Shown here: piece after piece, positions 16,963-27,300 of the stretch | How positions within the stretch are numbered: position 1 is the first letter of the stretch | Layout of the letters: every line of letters begins with the position of its first letter | Assembly (NCBI GenBank): GCA_958403395.1 | Contig: CATXXF010000003.1 | Span: forward strand, 1 to 64,000 | Reading direction: 5' to 3' | DNA: 64,000 nucleotides | DNA from: an uncultured Collinsella sp. | GTDB taxonomy: Bacteria > Actinomycetota > Coriobacteriia > Coriobacteriales > Coriobacteriaceae | Translations under genes and position numbers: made by a program | Notes under the pieces: generated by a model | Told to the model about the DNA's origin: nothing | Seen by the model: only the letters and a program-made list of their open reading frames with translations | Database searches by the model: none

Positions 16963-17844
16963 CTACACCTTCTCGGGGACGTACTTGCCCAAGAGGCCGG
17001 CAGGCTTGACGAGCAGGACGATGATCAAAACACCAAAGACGATGGAGTTGGCAAGGCTCGTGGAAATGTAAGCCTGCGCCATCGCCTCGATGATGCCGAT
17101 GAGAATGCCACCGACAAAGGCACCGGGGATGGAGCCGATGCCGCCGAAGACGGCGGCGTCGAAGGCCTTGATGCCAGGCATGGCACCCGTCGTGGGCTGC
17201 AGCACCGGCGAGTAGGAGCACAGGAGCACACCGGCGATGGCGGCAAGGGCGGAGCCGATGGCGAACGTCATCGAGATGGTGCGGTTGACGTTGATGCCCA
17301 TGAGCTGAGCGGCGGCCTTGTCCTCGGACACGGCGCGCATGGCCTTGCCCATCTTGGTCTTACCTGTAAAGAACATCAGTCCGGCCATGATAACCAGGCA
17401 GGCGACGATGGTGACGAGCGAGACGGCGCTTACGTTGAACTTGGCCAAGAACTCCGGCACCTGGAAGGTGACGAGCGAAGTGAAGTTCTTGGGCGTGGCG
17501 CCCCACAGAAGCTGCGCGGCGTTCTGCAGGAAGTAAGACACGCCGATAGCCGTGATCAGAACGGCCAGCGGGCCTGCTTGGCGCAGCGGCTTATAGGCCA
17601 GACCCTCGATGAGAACGCCGAGAACGGTACAGACCACACAAGAAAGAATTACAGATGCCCAGCCCGGGAGGCCGAGATACGACGTGGCACAGAACGAGAC
17701 ATAGGCACCGACCATGATGACGTCGCCGTGAGCGAAGTTCAGCATCTTGGCGATACCGTAGACCATGGTGTAGCCCAACGCGATGATGGCGTAGACGCTG
17801 CCCATGGACAGGCCGTTGACCAGGTATTGGATAAAGACCGTCAT
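16963..17844 (-). CDS. livH: Branched-chain amino acid ABC transporter, permease LivH
   Basis: Partner permease of LivM, 293 residues and about eight membrane helices. Hallmarks: NGLSMGSVYAIIALGYTMVYGIAKMLNFAHGD at the N-terminus (given here as overlapping motif pieces SMGSVYAIIALGYTMVYG and LNFAHGD) and the ATPase-contact loop MGKAMRAVSEDKAAAQLMGI. The frame extends to 17937, but ATG 17844 has GGGGG nine bases upstream and gives the normal start. It follows livJ after 139 bases, so the binding protein may be made in excess. Confidence 0.95.
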   Translation of the reverse strand: MTVFIQYLVNGLSMGSVYAIIALGYTMVYGIAKMLNFAHGDVIMVGAYVSFCATSYLGLPGWASVILSCVVCTVLGVLIEGLAYKPLRQAGPLAVLITAIGVSYFLQNAAQLLWGATPKNFTSLVTFQVPEFLAKFNVSAVSLVTIVACLVIMAGLMFFTGKTKMGKAMRAVSEDKAAAQLMGINVNRTISMTFAIGSALAAIAGVLLCSYSPVLQPTTGAMPGIKAFDAAVFGGIGSIPGAFVGGILIGIIEAMAQAYISTSLANSIVFGVLIIVLLVKPAGLLGKYVPEKV

Positions 17845-17983
17845 GTTCCACATCCCCCTTTCGAATAGGTTTCCAGTTGATGTATGAAACAGGGACGTTA
17901 CGCTGTCCCTAGATACCAAGCAAGCAGGGAAGGCCAAAACCTCCCCTGCTTGGGATCAAAACCGCTCTATGTAAGGCGGCCAA

Positions 17984-19171
17984 TTAGGCCTGTACGTACT
18001 TGCCGTCGGTGATGACGTACGCCGTGGGTTCCTTCTGGACCTGGCCCTTATCGTTCCAGGTGAGCTTACCGGTCAGACCGTCAACGGTAATCTTGAGCAT
18101 AGCCTTGGACAGCTTCTCGGCGGCCTCGGTCGGGTCGGCGTCGACACCAAGACCGGCCTCCTTGAGGGCCTCGGCCACCGCGTGCACGCCGTCGTAGGCG
18201 TCGGCGGCAAACTGGTCGGGGGTATCGCCGTACTTATCCTTGTAGGCGTTGACGAAGTCGGCGTTCTTCTCGTCGTCGGCGGAGAACGGGGTCATGAGCA
18301 GCAGACCCTCGGCAAGAGAGGTGTCGAAGCCCTCAACGCCCAGGATGCCGTCCATGCCGTCGCAGCCCATCATCTTGACGTCGTAGCCCATGTCCTTGGC
18401 GTTCTTGAGCAGGACGGACGCCGGCGTGTAGTAGATCGGCGCAAAGATCATGGTGGCGCCGGCCTGCTTTGCCTTGGTCAGCTGGTTGGTAAAGCTTGTG
18501 GCGGAGTCGTCCTTAAAGGTCTCCTCGTCAACAATCTCGAGCTTGGACTCAGCGGCCTGAGCCTTAAAGGAATCTGCGATGCCCGAAGAATAGGCGTCGC
18601 CGGAGTTATAGAACAGCACGAACTTCTCGTCCGCATACTTCTGCGCCAGGAACTTGGCAGCGTTGACACCCTGGTTGGGGTCGGTGAAGCAAACCTGGAA
18701 GACGCAATCCTTGCCGTCGGTGACGTCCTCGGAGGACGCGGACGGGGTGATCATGAACGTCTTGGGGTCGTTACCGCACTCTGCGGCAACGGCAACCGAC
18801 GCACCCGTGGTGGTCGGGCCGACGAGGGCCTGCATGCCCCAGTCGAGCAGGGTGTTGAAGGCGTTGACGGCCTTCTCGCCATCGGCCTGGTCATCCTCGG
18901 CCTTGCTGGCAAGCGGCAGCTCCTTGGTCGAAAAATCCTTGCAGCCAAGCTCGACACCCTGGGTAACGGACTTGCCGTAGGACGCGTTGGCGCCGGTCAG
19001 CGGGCCGATGGTGCCGATCTTAAACGAAGCGTCGCCCGAAGCGGAACCGCTGTCGCCGCCGTTGGAGGAGCAGCCAGCTAGAATGGACATCGCCCCCAGA
19101 CCTGCTGCGCTCGCGATAACGCTCCTGCGATTCATAACAGGGTTCAATGACTTACCGGTGAGGCTCGACAT
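17984..19171 (-). CDS. livJ: Branched-chain amino acid binding lipoprotein (LivJ-like, copy 1)
   Basis: Substrate-binding protein of the Liv ABC transporter, 395 residues, periplasmic-binding type I fold. It has a lipoprotein signal with lipobox LAGC (Cys34), so it is tethered to the outer face of the membrane. A twin arginine (NRRSVIASAAG) precedes the hydrophobic stretch, which hints at Tat export, though the motif is weaker than in copy 2. Family segments: GPLTGANASYG, VGPTTTGASVAVA and FAADAYDGVHAVAEAL. ATG 19171 has GAGAGGAG as SD. It lies between the second livJ copy and livH. Confidence 0.93.
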   Translation of the reverse strand: MSSLTGKSLNPVMNRRSVIASAAGLGAMSILAGCSSNGGDSGSASGDASFKIGTIGPLTGANASYGKSVTQGVELGCKDFSTKELPLASKAEDDQADGEKAVNAFNTLLDWGMQALVGPTTTGASVAVAAECGNDPKTFMITPSASSEDVTDGKDCVFQVCFTDPNQGVNAAKFLAQKYADEKFVLFYNSGDAYSSGIADSFKAQAAESKLEIVDEETFKDDSATSFTNQLTKAKQAGATMIFAPIYYTPASVLLKNAKDMGYDVKMMGCDGMDGILGVEGFDTSLAEGLLLMTPFSADDEKNADFVNAYKDKYGDTPDQFAADAYDGVHAVAEALKEAGLGVDADPTEAAEKLSKAMLKITVDGLTGKLTWNDKGQVQKEPTAYVITDGKYVQA

Positions 19172-19442
19172 GCGGCTCTCCTCTCAAATCTCGTCGGGTT
19201 TCGGTTACCCGACAGGCCATCCTTCGCCGTGTTCGGCGTTCGCAAAATAGTAGACGCTTTAGTTAGGAAAAGTGGCGGTTATTTCGACTTTTCTTTGGAT
19301 TTGTTCATTTATCCATATTTCTGCGTATTTCTATTGCTTTATGCAGTAATGCCACTTTATTGTGTAAAAGCAATGTTTCCGTTCTGTTACAGACATCCCC
19401 GCCCTGCATAAAACAGCCTCACCGGTCGCGCTTTATGCGCGC
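19172..19442. other. AT-rich spacer between the two livJ genes
   Basis: No gene is seen in these 271 bases. From about 19255 to 19385 they are much richer in A and T than the surroundings and hold an 8-bp inverted repeat, ATTGCTTT/AAAGCAAT (19333-19340 and 19367-19374). This is a likely promoter region for livJ copy 1 and the downstream transport genes, independent of copy 2. Confidence 0.5.
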
Positions 19443-20609
19443 TTAGGCGGCGATGTACTTGCCGTCCTGGATCACATAGGCCGTAGCGGGCTTTTCGACC
19501 TGGCCCTCGTCATTCCACGTCAGCTCGCCTGTCAGGCCCTCGATCTTGATCTTGCGCATGGCCTTGGCAAGGTCGCCGGCAATGTCGGCACCGTCGGCCG
19601 TAATGTCAATCCCCGCCTTGTCGATGGCCTCGACAATGGCGTGGACGCAATCGTAGGCGTCGGCGGCAAACTGGTTGGGTGTCTCGTCGTAGACATCCTG
19701 ATAGGCTTTGACGAAGTCGGCATTCTTCTCATCGTCAGCCGAAAACGGGGTCATGAGCAATACGCCCTCGGCAAGAGAGGTATCGAAGCCCTCCACAGAG
19801 AGCAGGCCGTCCATGCCGTCGGTACCCATGAGGGTCATGTCGTAGCCCATGTCCTTGGCGTTCTTGAGCAAAACGGACGCCGGCGTGTAATAGATCGGCG
19901 CAAAGATGAGCGTGGCGCCGGCCTCCTTGGCCTTGGTGAGCTGGTTGGTAAAGCTCGTGGAGGAATCGTCCTTAAAGGTCTCGGTATCGACGATATCAAG
20001 TTTGGACTCCTTGGCCTGCTCGGAAAATGCATCGGCAACACCCGAGCTGTACGTATCGCCGGAGTTGTAGAACAGGGCGATCTTGGCATCCGCGTACTTC
20101 TCGGCCAAGAACTTCGCAGCGCTGGCGCCCATGGTGGGATCGGTGAAGCAAACCTGAAAGACCGTGGTCTTATCCTTGGTGACGTCGAGCGACGAGGCCG
20201 AAGGCGTGACCATGAGCATATCGTCGGCGATCTCGCCCGAGACGGCGACGGCGGCACCAGTCGTGACGGGGCCAACGAGAGCCTGCATGCCCCAGTCGCA
20301 CAGGGTATTGAAGGCGTTGATGGCCTTTTCGCCGTCAGCGACGTCGTCCTCGGACTTAAGCGAGAGCTTGAGGTCCTTGGTCGAGAAATCCTTGGCGGCG
20401 AGCTTGGCACCCTTCTCGGCCGAGACGCCATAGGTTGCCGCAGCGCCGGTCAGAGGGCCGATGACACCGATCTTGAAGGTCTTGCCGTCATCGGCGGAGC
20501 CGCCGTCCGAGCCACCCGACGAGCAACCAGCGAGTGCCACGGTGTTGCCGAGCGCCGCGGCACCGGCGAGAAAGTTCCTACGGCTGAGCGTGCTGTTGAT
20601 GTTGAACAT
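19443..20609 (-). CDS. Branched-chain amino acid binding lipoprotein (LivJ-like, copy 2)
   Basis: A 388-residue paralogue of the neighbouring livJ, with long identical stretches such as NAKDMGYD and LLMTPFSADDEKNADFV. Its signal peptide carries a clear twin-arginine motif (SRRNFLAG, residues 9-16) followed by lipobox LAGC (Cys29), so it is probably a Tat-exported lipoprotein. Family ligand-binding segments GPLTGAAATYG and VGPVTTGAAVAVS are kept. It arose by duplication and probably offers a different amino-acid preference to the shared LivHMGF machinery. ATG with an AAGGGGGACACC leader. Confidence 0.93.
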   Translation of the reverse strand: MFNINSTLSRRNFLAGAAALGNTVALAGCSSGGSDGGSADDGKTFKIGVIGPLTGAAATYGVSAEKGAKLAAKDFSTKDLKLSLKSEDDVADGEKAINAFNTLCDWGMQALVGPVTTGAAVAVSGEIADDMLMVTPSASSLDVTKDKTTVFQVCFTDPTMGASAAKFLAEKYADAKIALFYNSGDTYSSGVADAFSEQAKESKLDIVDTETFKDDSSTSFTNQLTKAKEAGATLIFAPIYYTPASVLLKNAKDMGYDMTLMGTDGMDGLLSVEGFDTSLAEGVLLMTPFSADDEKNADFVKAYQDVYDETPNQFAADAYDCVHAIVEAIDKAGIDITADGADIAGDLAKAMRKIKIEGLTGELTWNDEGQVEKPATAYVIQDGKYIAA

Positions 20610-20860
20610 GGTGTCCCCCTTTTTCGCTGGCCGCAGTGCGGCCGTCTTGCGGTACGGGGCAAACCTTATGGCGCAAACGTTGACAGTTTGTTACGGAGTT
20701 CCGTTTGTAGCGAGCATGTTTCCAATGTTTCCGCAGCGTTTCGGGGGTGCCGTTTTGTGCGACTCCTGTTGCCTGGCGAGCACGCGCCCTCGGTTCACGC
20801 TAGAATGCACTCAACCTTTAAGCGGTTAATCCATCCATAAGATGCACGAAGGAGCTATCT

Positions 20861-22204
20861 ATGAGCGAACCCCTGCGCACCGTGAACGTCGGCCTCATCG
20901 GTCTGGGAACCGTCGGCGGCGGCGTGGCCCGTCTGATCAAGAGCCACCACGATGAGTACCTGGCAGCCTACGGCATCGACCTTAAGCTGACCCGCGCCTG
21001 CGCGCTTGCTTGGGAGCAGGCCGAGGCGGCAGGCATTGAGCGCGAGGCCTTTACGAGTGACTGGCACGACATCGTCACCGACCCCGCCGTCGACATCGTC
21101 GTCGAGCTCATCGGCGGCGAGCATCCCGCAACCGAGATCTTCACCACTGCCTTTGAGCACGGCAAGCACGTCGTCTCTGCCAACAAGGCCCTGCTGGGCC
21201 GTCACGTCGAGACGCTTGCCGAGAAGGCACGCGCGTGCGGCGTGCAGATTAAGTGCGAGGCCAGCTGCGGCGGCGGCATCCCCATCGTGAGCACGCTTGA
21301 GCATGACCTGGTGGGCAACAAGATCCTGACCATCGCCGGCATCCTTAACGGCACCACCAACTACATCCTGTCGCGCATGGACGCCGAGGGCGCCGATTAC
21401 GCTGACGTGCTCGCCGACGCCCAGGCAAAGGGCTATGCCGAGGCCGACCCGTCCGCCGACGTCGACGGCTTCGATGCCGCCAGCAAGACGGCAATCCTCG
21501 CCTCCATCGGTTTTGGCACCCGCGTTACCACCGACGATGTGTACCAGCAGGGTATCCGTACCATCGGCGCCGAGGACATCGCCCAGGCCCGCAAGCTCGG
21601 CTACACCATTAAGCTGCTCGGCATCGCCCGCAATACCGACGCCGGCGTCGACGTCCGCGTGCATCCCACGCTGATCCCCGCCGACCACATGCTTGCCAAG
21701 GTCAACGGCGCCATGAACGCTGTCTACGTGGTAGGCGACGCCGTGGGCGAGACCATGTTCTACGGTGCCGGCGCAGGCTCCTTCCCCACCGCGAGCGCCG
21801 TCGTGGGCGACATCCTGTCGCTCTCCGAGCAGATCAGCCGCGGCGTGGCTCCGCTGCCCGAGATTGAGCCCTATGGTCACAATCTCGCCTTTAAGCCTAT
21901 GGACGAGCTCCAGACCAAGTACTATGTGCGCTTGAAGGTCGCCGACCGCGTGGGCGCCCTGTCCGAGACGGTCGACATCTTTGCCAAGCACAACATCTCG
22001 ATCTCGCTCATCAACCAGGTCGAGGACGGCAAGTCGGGCGTCAGCGATGCCTGCTCGGTCATCTTCCTGACACACCGCGCGCTCGAGAAGGACGTCCAGG
22101 CTGCCGCCGCCGAGCTTGCCGGCGTCGACTGCGTGGCCGAGGTCGCCAACGTCCTGCGCATCGAGGACGTCGAGGCCTGGACAGAAGGCGTCATGGCCAA
22201 CTAA
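20861..22204 (+). CDS. hom: Homoserine dehydrogenase
   Basis: Reduces aspartate semialdehyde to homoserine with NAD(P)H, the branch to threonine and methionine. The 447 residues show the Rossmann motif GLGTVGGG (about 14-21), VVSANKALLG, CGGGIPIV, ILNGTTNYIL, DVDGFDAASK and a C-terminal ACT domain (about 355-435), which in this family mediates threonine feedback. Length is normal for the ACT-bearing monofunctional enzyme. ATG with AAGGAGC. Transcribed away from the liv genes; the 251-base spacer must hold both promoters. Confidence 0.96.
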   Translation: MSEPLRTVNVGLIGLGTVGGGVARLIKSHHDEYLAAYGIDLKLTRACALAWEQAEAAGIEREAFTSDWHDIVTDPAVDIVVELIGGEHPATEIFTTAFEHGKHVVSANKALLGRHVETLAEKARACGVQIKCEASCGGGIPIVSTLEHDLVGNKILTIAGILNGTTNYILSRMDAEGADYADVLADAQAKGYAEADPSADVDGFDAASKTAILASIGFGTRVTTDDVYQQGIRTIGAEDIAQARKLGYTIKLLGIARNTDAGVDVRVHPTLIPADHMLAKVNGAMNAVYVVGDAVGETMFYGAGAGSFPTASAVVGDILSLSEQISRGVAPLPEIEPYGHNLAFKPMDELQTKYYVRLKVADRVGALSETVDIFAKHNISISLINQVEDGKSGVSDACSVIFLTHRALEKDVQAAAAELAGVDCVAEVANVLRIEDVEAWTEGVMAN

Positions 22205-22348
22205 TTCGCTCTTCGCTATACGGCATATATGTTTTCCTGGCGAGCGATATGTCCTTCCATGTCACGGGCGCGTGCTCCCCGTCGACGGAGCCGCCCGCTC
22301 CTAAAGATCGCAAGCCACGACTTCGAACCTCAACGAGGCCCAACGCAA

Positions 22349-22387
22349 AAGGCGCGCTGCCTGCATCAACCGCAGGCAGCGCGCCTT
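22349..22387 (+). terminator. Terminator-like hairpin downstream of hom
   Basis: A perfect 16-bp GC-rich stem (22349-22364 with 22372-22387, AAGGCGCGCTGCCTGC) with a 7-base loop, followed by CTTCTTCTGTTT. It lies about 145 bases beyond the hom stop codon; A residues on the left allow partial function for the opposite strand. Confidence 0.8.
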
Positions 22388-22400
22388 CTTCTGTTTGAAA

Positions 22401-22571
22401 GGGAAACTATGTCCCACTATTTCGAATCAGAACGGGGCACGGTTTCCCCCAGGACCTCCTTGCGGAAACTGCATCCCACTCTGAGCGCCCATTCCGGGAC
22501 ACAGCTTCCCAACGGCCCCCGTTTCGGAAACCGCATCCCGTTCCGAGCCTTCAAAGCGGGACGCGCCTTCC
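22401..22571. repeat. Array of three related palindromes
   Basis: Three units follow each other: 22401-22448, 22464-22509 and 22526-22571. Each opens with GGAAAC(T/C)...(T/A)(G/T)CCC and closes with an imperfect complement ending in TTCC(C). Units 2 and 3 share the 14-base arm GGAAAC(T/C)GCATCCC, pairing with three or four mismatches. The array fills the space between the convergent hom and cation antiporter genes. Confidence 0.75.
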
Positions 22572-22588
22572 CCTAGGGAAGCATCTCG

Positions 22589-24151
22589 TTATTTGCCGTC
22601 GTCGTCCTGGGCTTCATCGCGCGCATAGAGCTCCAGCATGCGGCGGCGGTACTCGTGCACGGCGAGCTTGGCGCGCTCCAGGCGGCGACGCTCGCGCGGA
22701 GTCAGCTCGGACGGGTCGACCTCGTCTCCATAGGTCTTATCGGCAAGAAGATGTGCCGCATCCACGATGCGGGCATCGATGTGGCCGCTCGCCGCCTCGG
22801 CGGAAAGACGCTCGGCAATCGTATCGAGCGTAGGCAGGCCCTCGAATACGCGACCGTGACCATGCGAGGTCAGCAGCTCGTGCTCGCGTGCGAGCAGGCT
22901 CGCCAAATCGTGATGGGCACGCAGGATGTCGAACGCATCGGATGGATGCTCGGCAACCTCTGCCACGGCGGCGACCGGCGCGGCGTCGACAACGCGGTAG
23001 AAGAGCTGCGCGAGCAATGGCATCAAGAACACTGTGATGGCACCGGCGGCAACCATGACCGACGCAATATCTTGCGACAGCGCGCCCGCGTTGACGGCAA
23101 CACTCGTCACGGCAACGATGATCGGCAGGGCCGTGGTGCAGTACAGGGCCACGGTAATGCGACCATACGCCGACACATCGCGCGTCGCAGGACAAATGCT
23201 CATAGAGATGAGAATGGGCACGGCGCGAATGATCAGCAACGCCACGATAAAGCCTGCGAGCAGCCCGGGGCGCGACGCCACGGCCGTCAGGTCGATCTTT
23301 GCGCCCGATACAGTAAAGAACACCGGAATCAAAAAGCCGTAGGCCAGGCCGTCGAGCTTGGTCTCGAGCGTATGGTTGCCCTCGGGGATGATGTAGCGCA
23401 AGACAAAGCCGGCGGCAAAAGAACCCAACACGATGTCGAGATCAAAGACGGCCGAGAACGCCACGAGTGTGACCAGGATGAGCACCGTCAGGCGCACGAA
23501 GGTCTGCGACGTGGTATCGGCGCGTTCCTCGACAAACGCAAAGAAGCGGCTGCCGACGCGCTTGGAGCGACTTGGGACCACGGCCAGCAACACGCAAACC
23601 ACCGCAAACAAGCCAAGGATAACGAGCGTTTGGATGCCAGTGCGGGCAGACAGCAGCACCGACATGGCGAGCACGGGACCGAGCTCGCCCCAAGTGCCAT
23701 ACGCGAGAATCGAGTCGCCCACACGCGTGCCGGCGAGCGAGCGCTCACGCATGATGGGCACGAGCGTGCCGAGCGCCGTAGAAGTGAGAGCAAGCGTCAC
23801 GGCGATACCGTCGAAATGACTGACCGAGAACCACGGGGTAAAGCGCACGGCAAGCCAGGCGATACCAAACGTGACGACCCACGTCGCCAAGCCGTAGCGC
23901 CCCTCGACGCCCGTGATGCTCTTGGGGTCGATCTCAAAGCCGGCAAGCAAGAACAAAAAGGCCAGGCCCAGCTCGGACACAAGCGAGACCTCAGCATCTA
24001 CATGGATGACGCCGAGCATATGGGGTCCCAGCACCGCGCCGAGCACGAGCAAAAAGACCGTCTCGGGAACGGGTTTTCCGGGAATCGCCGAGGCGATAAA
24101 AGGACTCGCAAAGGCCACGAGTGCGATGATGGCGAGCGAAACGAATGCCAT
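22589..24151 (-). CDS. Cation:proton antiporter, CPA2 (Kef) type
   Basis: A 520-residue membrane protein with 12-13 hydrophobic helices in the first 400 residues, then a charged cytoplasmic tail of about 120. Family features: GAVLGPHMLG, LAFLFLLAGFEIDP in helices 3-4, TSTALGTLVPI, and the TSGAK/FTVSGAKIDL segment near helix 9. It exchanges K+ or Na+ for H+ at the cell membrane. The tail lacks a Rossmann TrkA-N domain, unlike KefB/C; instead it is helical and rich in Arg and Glu. Single gene, convergent with hom. Confidence 0.88.
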   Translation of the reverse strand: MAFVSLAIIALVAFASPFIASAIPGKPVPETVFLLVLGAVLGPHMLGVIHVDAEVSLVSELGLAFLFLLAGFEIDPKSITGVEGRYGLATWVVTFGIAWLAVRFTPWFSVSHFDGIAVTLALTSTALGTLVPIMRERSLAGTRVGDSILAYGTWGELGPVLAMSVLLSARTGIQTLVILGLFAVVCVLLAVVPSRSKRVGSRFFAFVEERADTTSQTFVRLTVLILVTLVAFSAVFDLDIVLGSFAAGFVLRYIIPEGNHTLETKLDGLAYGFLIPVFFTVSGAKIDLTAVASRPGLLAGFIVALLIIRAVPILISMSICPATRDVSAYGRITVALYCTTALPIIVAVTSVAVNAGALSQDIASVMVAAGAITVFLMPLLAQLFYRVVDAAPVAAVAEVAEHPSDAFDILRAHHDLASLLAREHELLTSHGHGRVFEGLPTLDTIAERLSAEAASGHIDARIVDAAHLLADKTYGDEVDPSELTPRERRRLERAKLAVHEYRRRMLELYARDEAQDDDGK

Positions 24152-24231
24152 GTGATGCCTTTCTCTTGTTTGCGCTTCACTGTAGCACCCTCGCCGTCCT
24201 CAACGCGCCGCGAGCTGTCGTATCATAGTGA

Positions 24232-24281
24232 GGTTTACAAACATGTGGCTCAAGGCGACCGCGAGGCTTGTCCCGTAAACC
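24232..24281 (+). promoter_or_regulatory. Possible folded leader ahead of purL
   Basis: GGTTTAC (24232-24238) is complementary to GTAAACC (24275-24281), enclosing an inner CAAG/CTTG pair. It lies about 55 bases before the purL start. It does not match the purine, ZTP or PRPP riboswitch patterns I know. It may be chance. Confidence 0.2.
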
Positions 24282-24335
24282 GACCGCTGCCGCATACCGT
24301 ACCGTACGCCCAACCGATCAGGAAGGCAGGAACCA

Positions 24336-27300
24336 ATGGTCTCTCGTATCTACGTGGAGAAGAAACCCGGGTTCGACGTCGAGGCTCAGCAGCTCAAGGG
24401 CGAGCTGACCGAAATTCTCGGCATCAAGGGCATCGAGGCCCTGAGGATCATCAACCGCTACGACGTCGAGGGCATCGACGAGGAGCTTTTCCGCTCCTGC
24501 GTGCCGACCGTCTTTAGCGAGCCCCAGGTCGATGTGACCTACGACGAACTCCCCGCAAGCGATGGCGCCGTCTTTGCCGTCGAATTCCTGCCTGGCCAGT
24601 TTGACCAGCGCGCCGACTCCGCCAGCGAGTGCGTGCAGCTCATCAGCCAGGGCGAGCGCCCCGCCGTGCGCTCCGCCAAGGTCTATATGATCTCGGGCGC
24701 TCTGGACGAGGCCGCCATCGATGCCATCAAGCACTACGTGGTGAACCCCGTCGAGGCACGCATCGCCTCGCTCGACCTGCCCGAGACGCTGTACACGGAG
24801 ACCCCCGAGCCCCAGCCCGTCGAGGTGCTCGACGGCTTCCGCGAGCTCGACGAGGCCGGCCTTGCCGCCTTTATCGCCGATCGCGGCCTTGCCATGGACG
24901 AGGCAGACATCGCCTTCTGCCAGCAGTACTTCCGCGATGAGGACCGCGACCCCACCATCACCGAGATCCGCGTGATCGACACCTACTGGTCCGACCACTG
25001 CCGCCACACCACCTTCGGCACCGTCCTGGACGACGTGACGATCGACGACGCCGTGGTGCAGCAAGCCTTCGACCGCTACATGGAGATGCGCCACGAACTC
25101 GGCCGCGACGCCAAACCCGTCTGCCTCATGGACATGGGCACCATCGGCGCCAAGTACCTTAAGAAGACCGGCGTCATGACCGATGTCGACGAGTCCGAGG
25201 AGATCAACGCCTGCACCGTCAAGGTGAAGGTCGATGTCGATGGCGAGGACCAGGACTGGCTGTTCCTGTTTAAGAACGAGACCCACAACCACCCGACCGA
25301 GATCGAGCCCTTCGGCGGTGCCGCCACCTGCGTGGGCGGCGCCATCCGCGACCCGCTCTCGGGCCGCAGCTACGTGTACCAGGCCATGCGTGTCACCGGC
25401 GCCGGTGACCCCACCGTCCCGGTTTCCGAGACGCTCGAGGGTAAGCTGCCGCAGCGCAAGCTCGTGACCACTGCCGCCGCCGGCTACTCCAGCTACGGCA
25501 ACCAGATCGGCCTTGCCACCGGTCAGGTCAACGAACTCTATCACCCCGGTTACGTGGCCAAGCGCATGGAGGTTGGCGCCGTCGTGGGCGCTACCCCGGC
25601 AAACCACGTGCGTCGCGAGTGCCCCGCCCCCACCGACAAGATCATCCTGTTGGGCGGCCGCACCGGCCGTGACGGCATCGGCGGCGCCACCGGCTCCTCC
25701 AAGACTCAGAACACCGAGTCCATCGAGACCTCGGGTGCCGAAGTCCAGAAGGGCAACGCCCCGGTCGAGCGCAAACTGCAGCGTCTGTTCCGCCGCGGCG
25801 ACGCCTGCCGCCTGATCAAGCGCTGCAACGACTTTGGCGCCGGCGGCGTCTCGGTCGCCGTGGGCGAACTTGCCGACGGCCTGTATGTCGACCTGGACAC
25901 CGTGACCAAGAAGTACGACGGCCTGGACGGCACCGAGCTCGCCATCTCCGAGTCCCAGGAGCGTATGGCCTGCGCCGTCGCCGACGGTGACGTCGAGGAG
26001 TTCATGGGCTACGCCGCCGAGGAAAACCTGGAGGCTACCGTTATCGCCGAGGTTACCGCCGAGCCGCGCATGCGCATGGCATGGAACGGCGTCGCCATCG
26101 TCGATCTGTCCCGCGAGTTCCTCAACTCCAACGGTGCGCCCAAGCACCAGGTTGCCCACGTGTGCGCCCGTAGCGTGTGGCAGCCCAGCTGGGCCGGCAC
26201 CACGCTCGCTGAACGCATGACCTCGCTCGTCACCGACCTCAACGTCGCTTCCAACAAGGGCCTTTCCGAGCGCTTCGACTCCACCATCGGTGCCGCAACC
26301 GTGCTCATGCCCTTTGGCGGCAAGACGCAGCTCACCCCGAGCTCGGCCATGGTCGCCAAGTTCCCCGTGGACGGCGAGACCACCACGGCGAGCGCCATGG
26401 CATGGGGCTTTAACCCCTATCTGATGGAGGCCGACCAGTTTGCGGGCGCCTACCTGTCCGTGGTCGAGTCCATCGCCAAGCTCGTGGCTGCCGGCTTTGA
26501 GCACAAGCGCGCCTATCTCTCCTTCCAGGAGTACTTCGAGCGCCTGCGCACCGAGGCCGAGCGCTGGGGCAAGCCCATGGCTGCCGTCCTGGGTGCCCTC
26601 ATGGCCCAGGTCGACCTGGGTGCCGGCGCCATCGGCGGCAAGGACTCCATGAGCGGTTCGTTTGAGGACGAGGCCGGCGAGCTCAACGTTCCGCCGACCC
26701 TGATCAGCTTCGCCGTCGCTGTGGGCAGGGCCACCCGTGCCGTCTCGCCCGAGTTCAAGGGCCTCACGCACCGCGTCGTCCGCATCGCCCCCGCTACCTA
26801 TGGCGAGGACTACCGTCCCGACGCTCAGCAGCTGCTCTCCGCGTTTGACGCCGTCGAGGCGCTCACTGCTACCGGCAACGCCCTGGCCATCTCCACGCCC
26901 GGCTACGGCTGCGGCGCCGAGAGCCTCTTTAAGATGTGCGTCGGTAACCAGATCGGTATCGAGCTTGCCGAGGATGTAGACGTGGAGAGCCTCTTCACCC
27001 CGCTCTACGGCAGCTTTATCGTCGAGCTCGCCGAGGACGCCGAGCTGCCCGAAGTCGCCGACGGCATTGTTCTCGAGCCCCTGGGCACCACCGTCGAGGG
27101 CTATGTCATCGACACCGGCTCCGAGGTCATCGAGCTCGCCGAGCTCCAGGAGGCCTGGGAGAGCGGCATCGAGGGCGTCTTCGCCTACCGCAGCGCCGGC
27201 GAGACCCCCGAGGTCGAGACCATCGACTTCCGCGCCAAGGACATCCACGTGTACGGCGGCGCCAAGATCGCCCGCCCGCGCGTGATCATCCCCGTGTTCC

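Noticed and set aside
15826..17868. A 680-codon plus-strand frame opposite livM/livH
   Set aside because: Shadow of the transporter genes: His/Asp/Gly-rich, no SD, no known domain.
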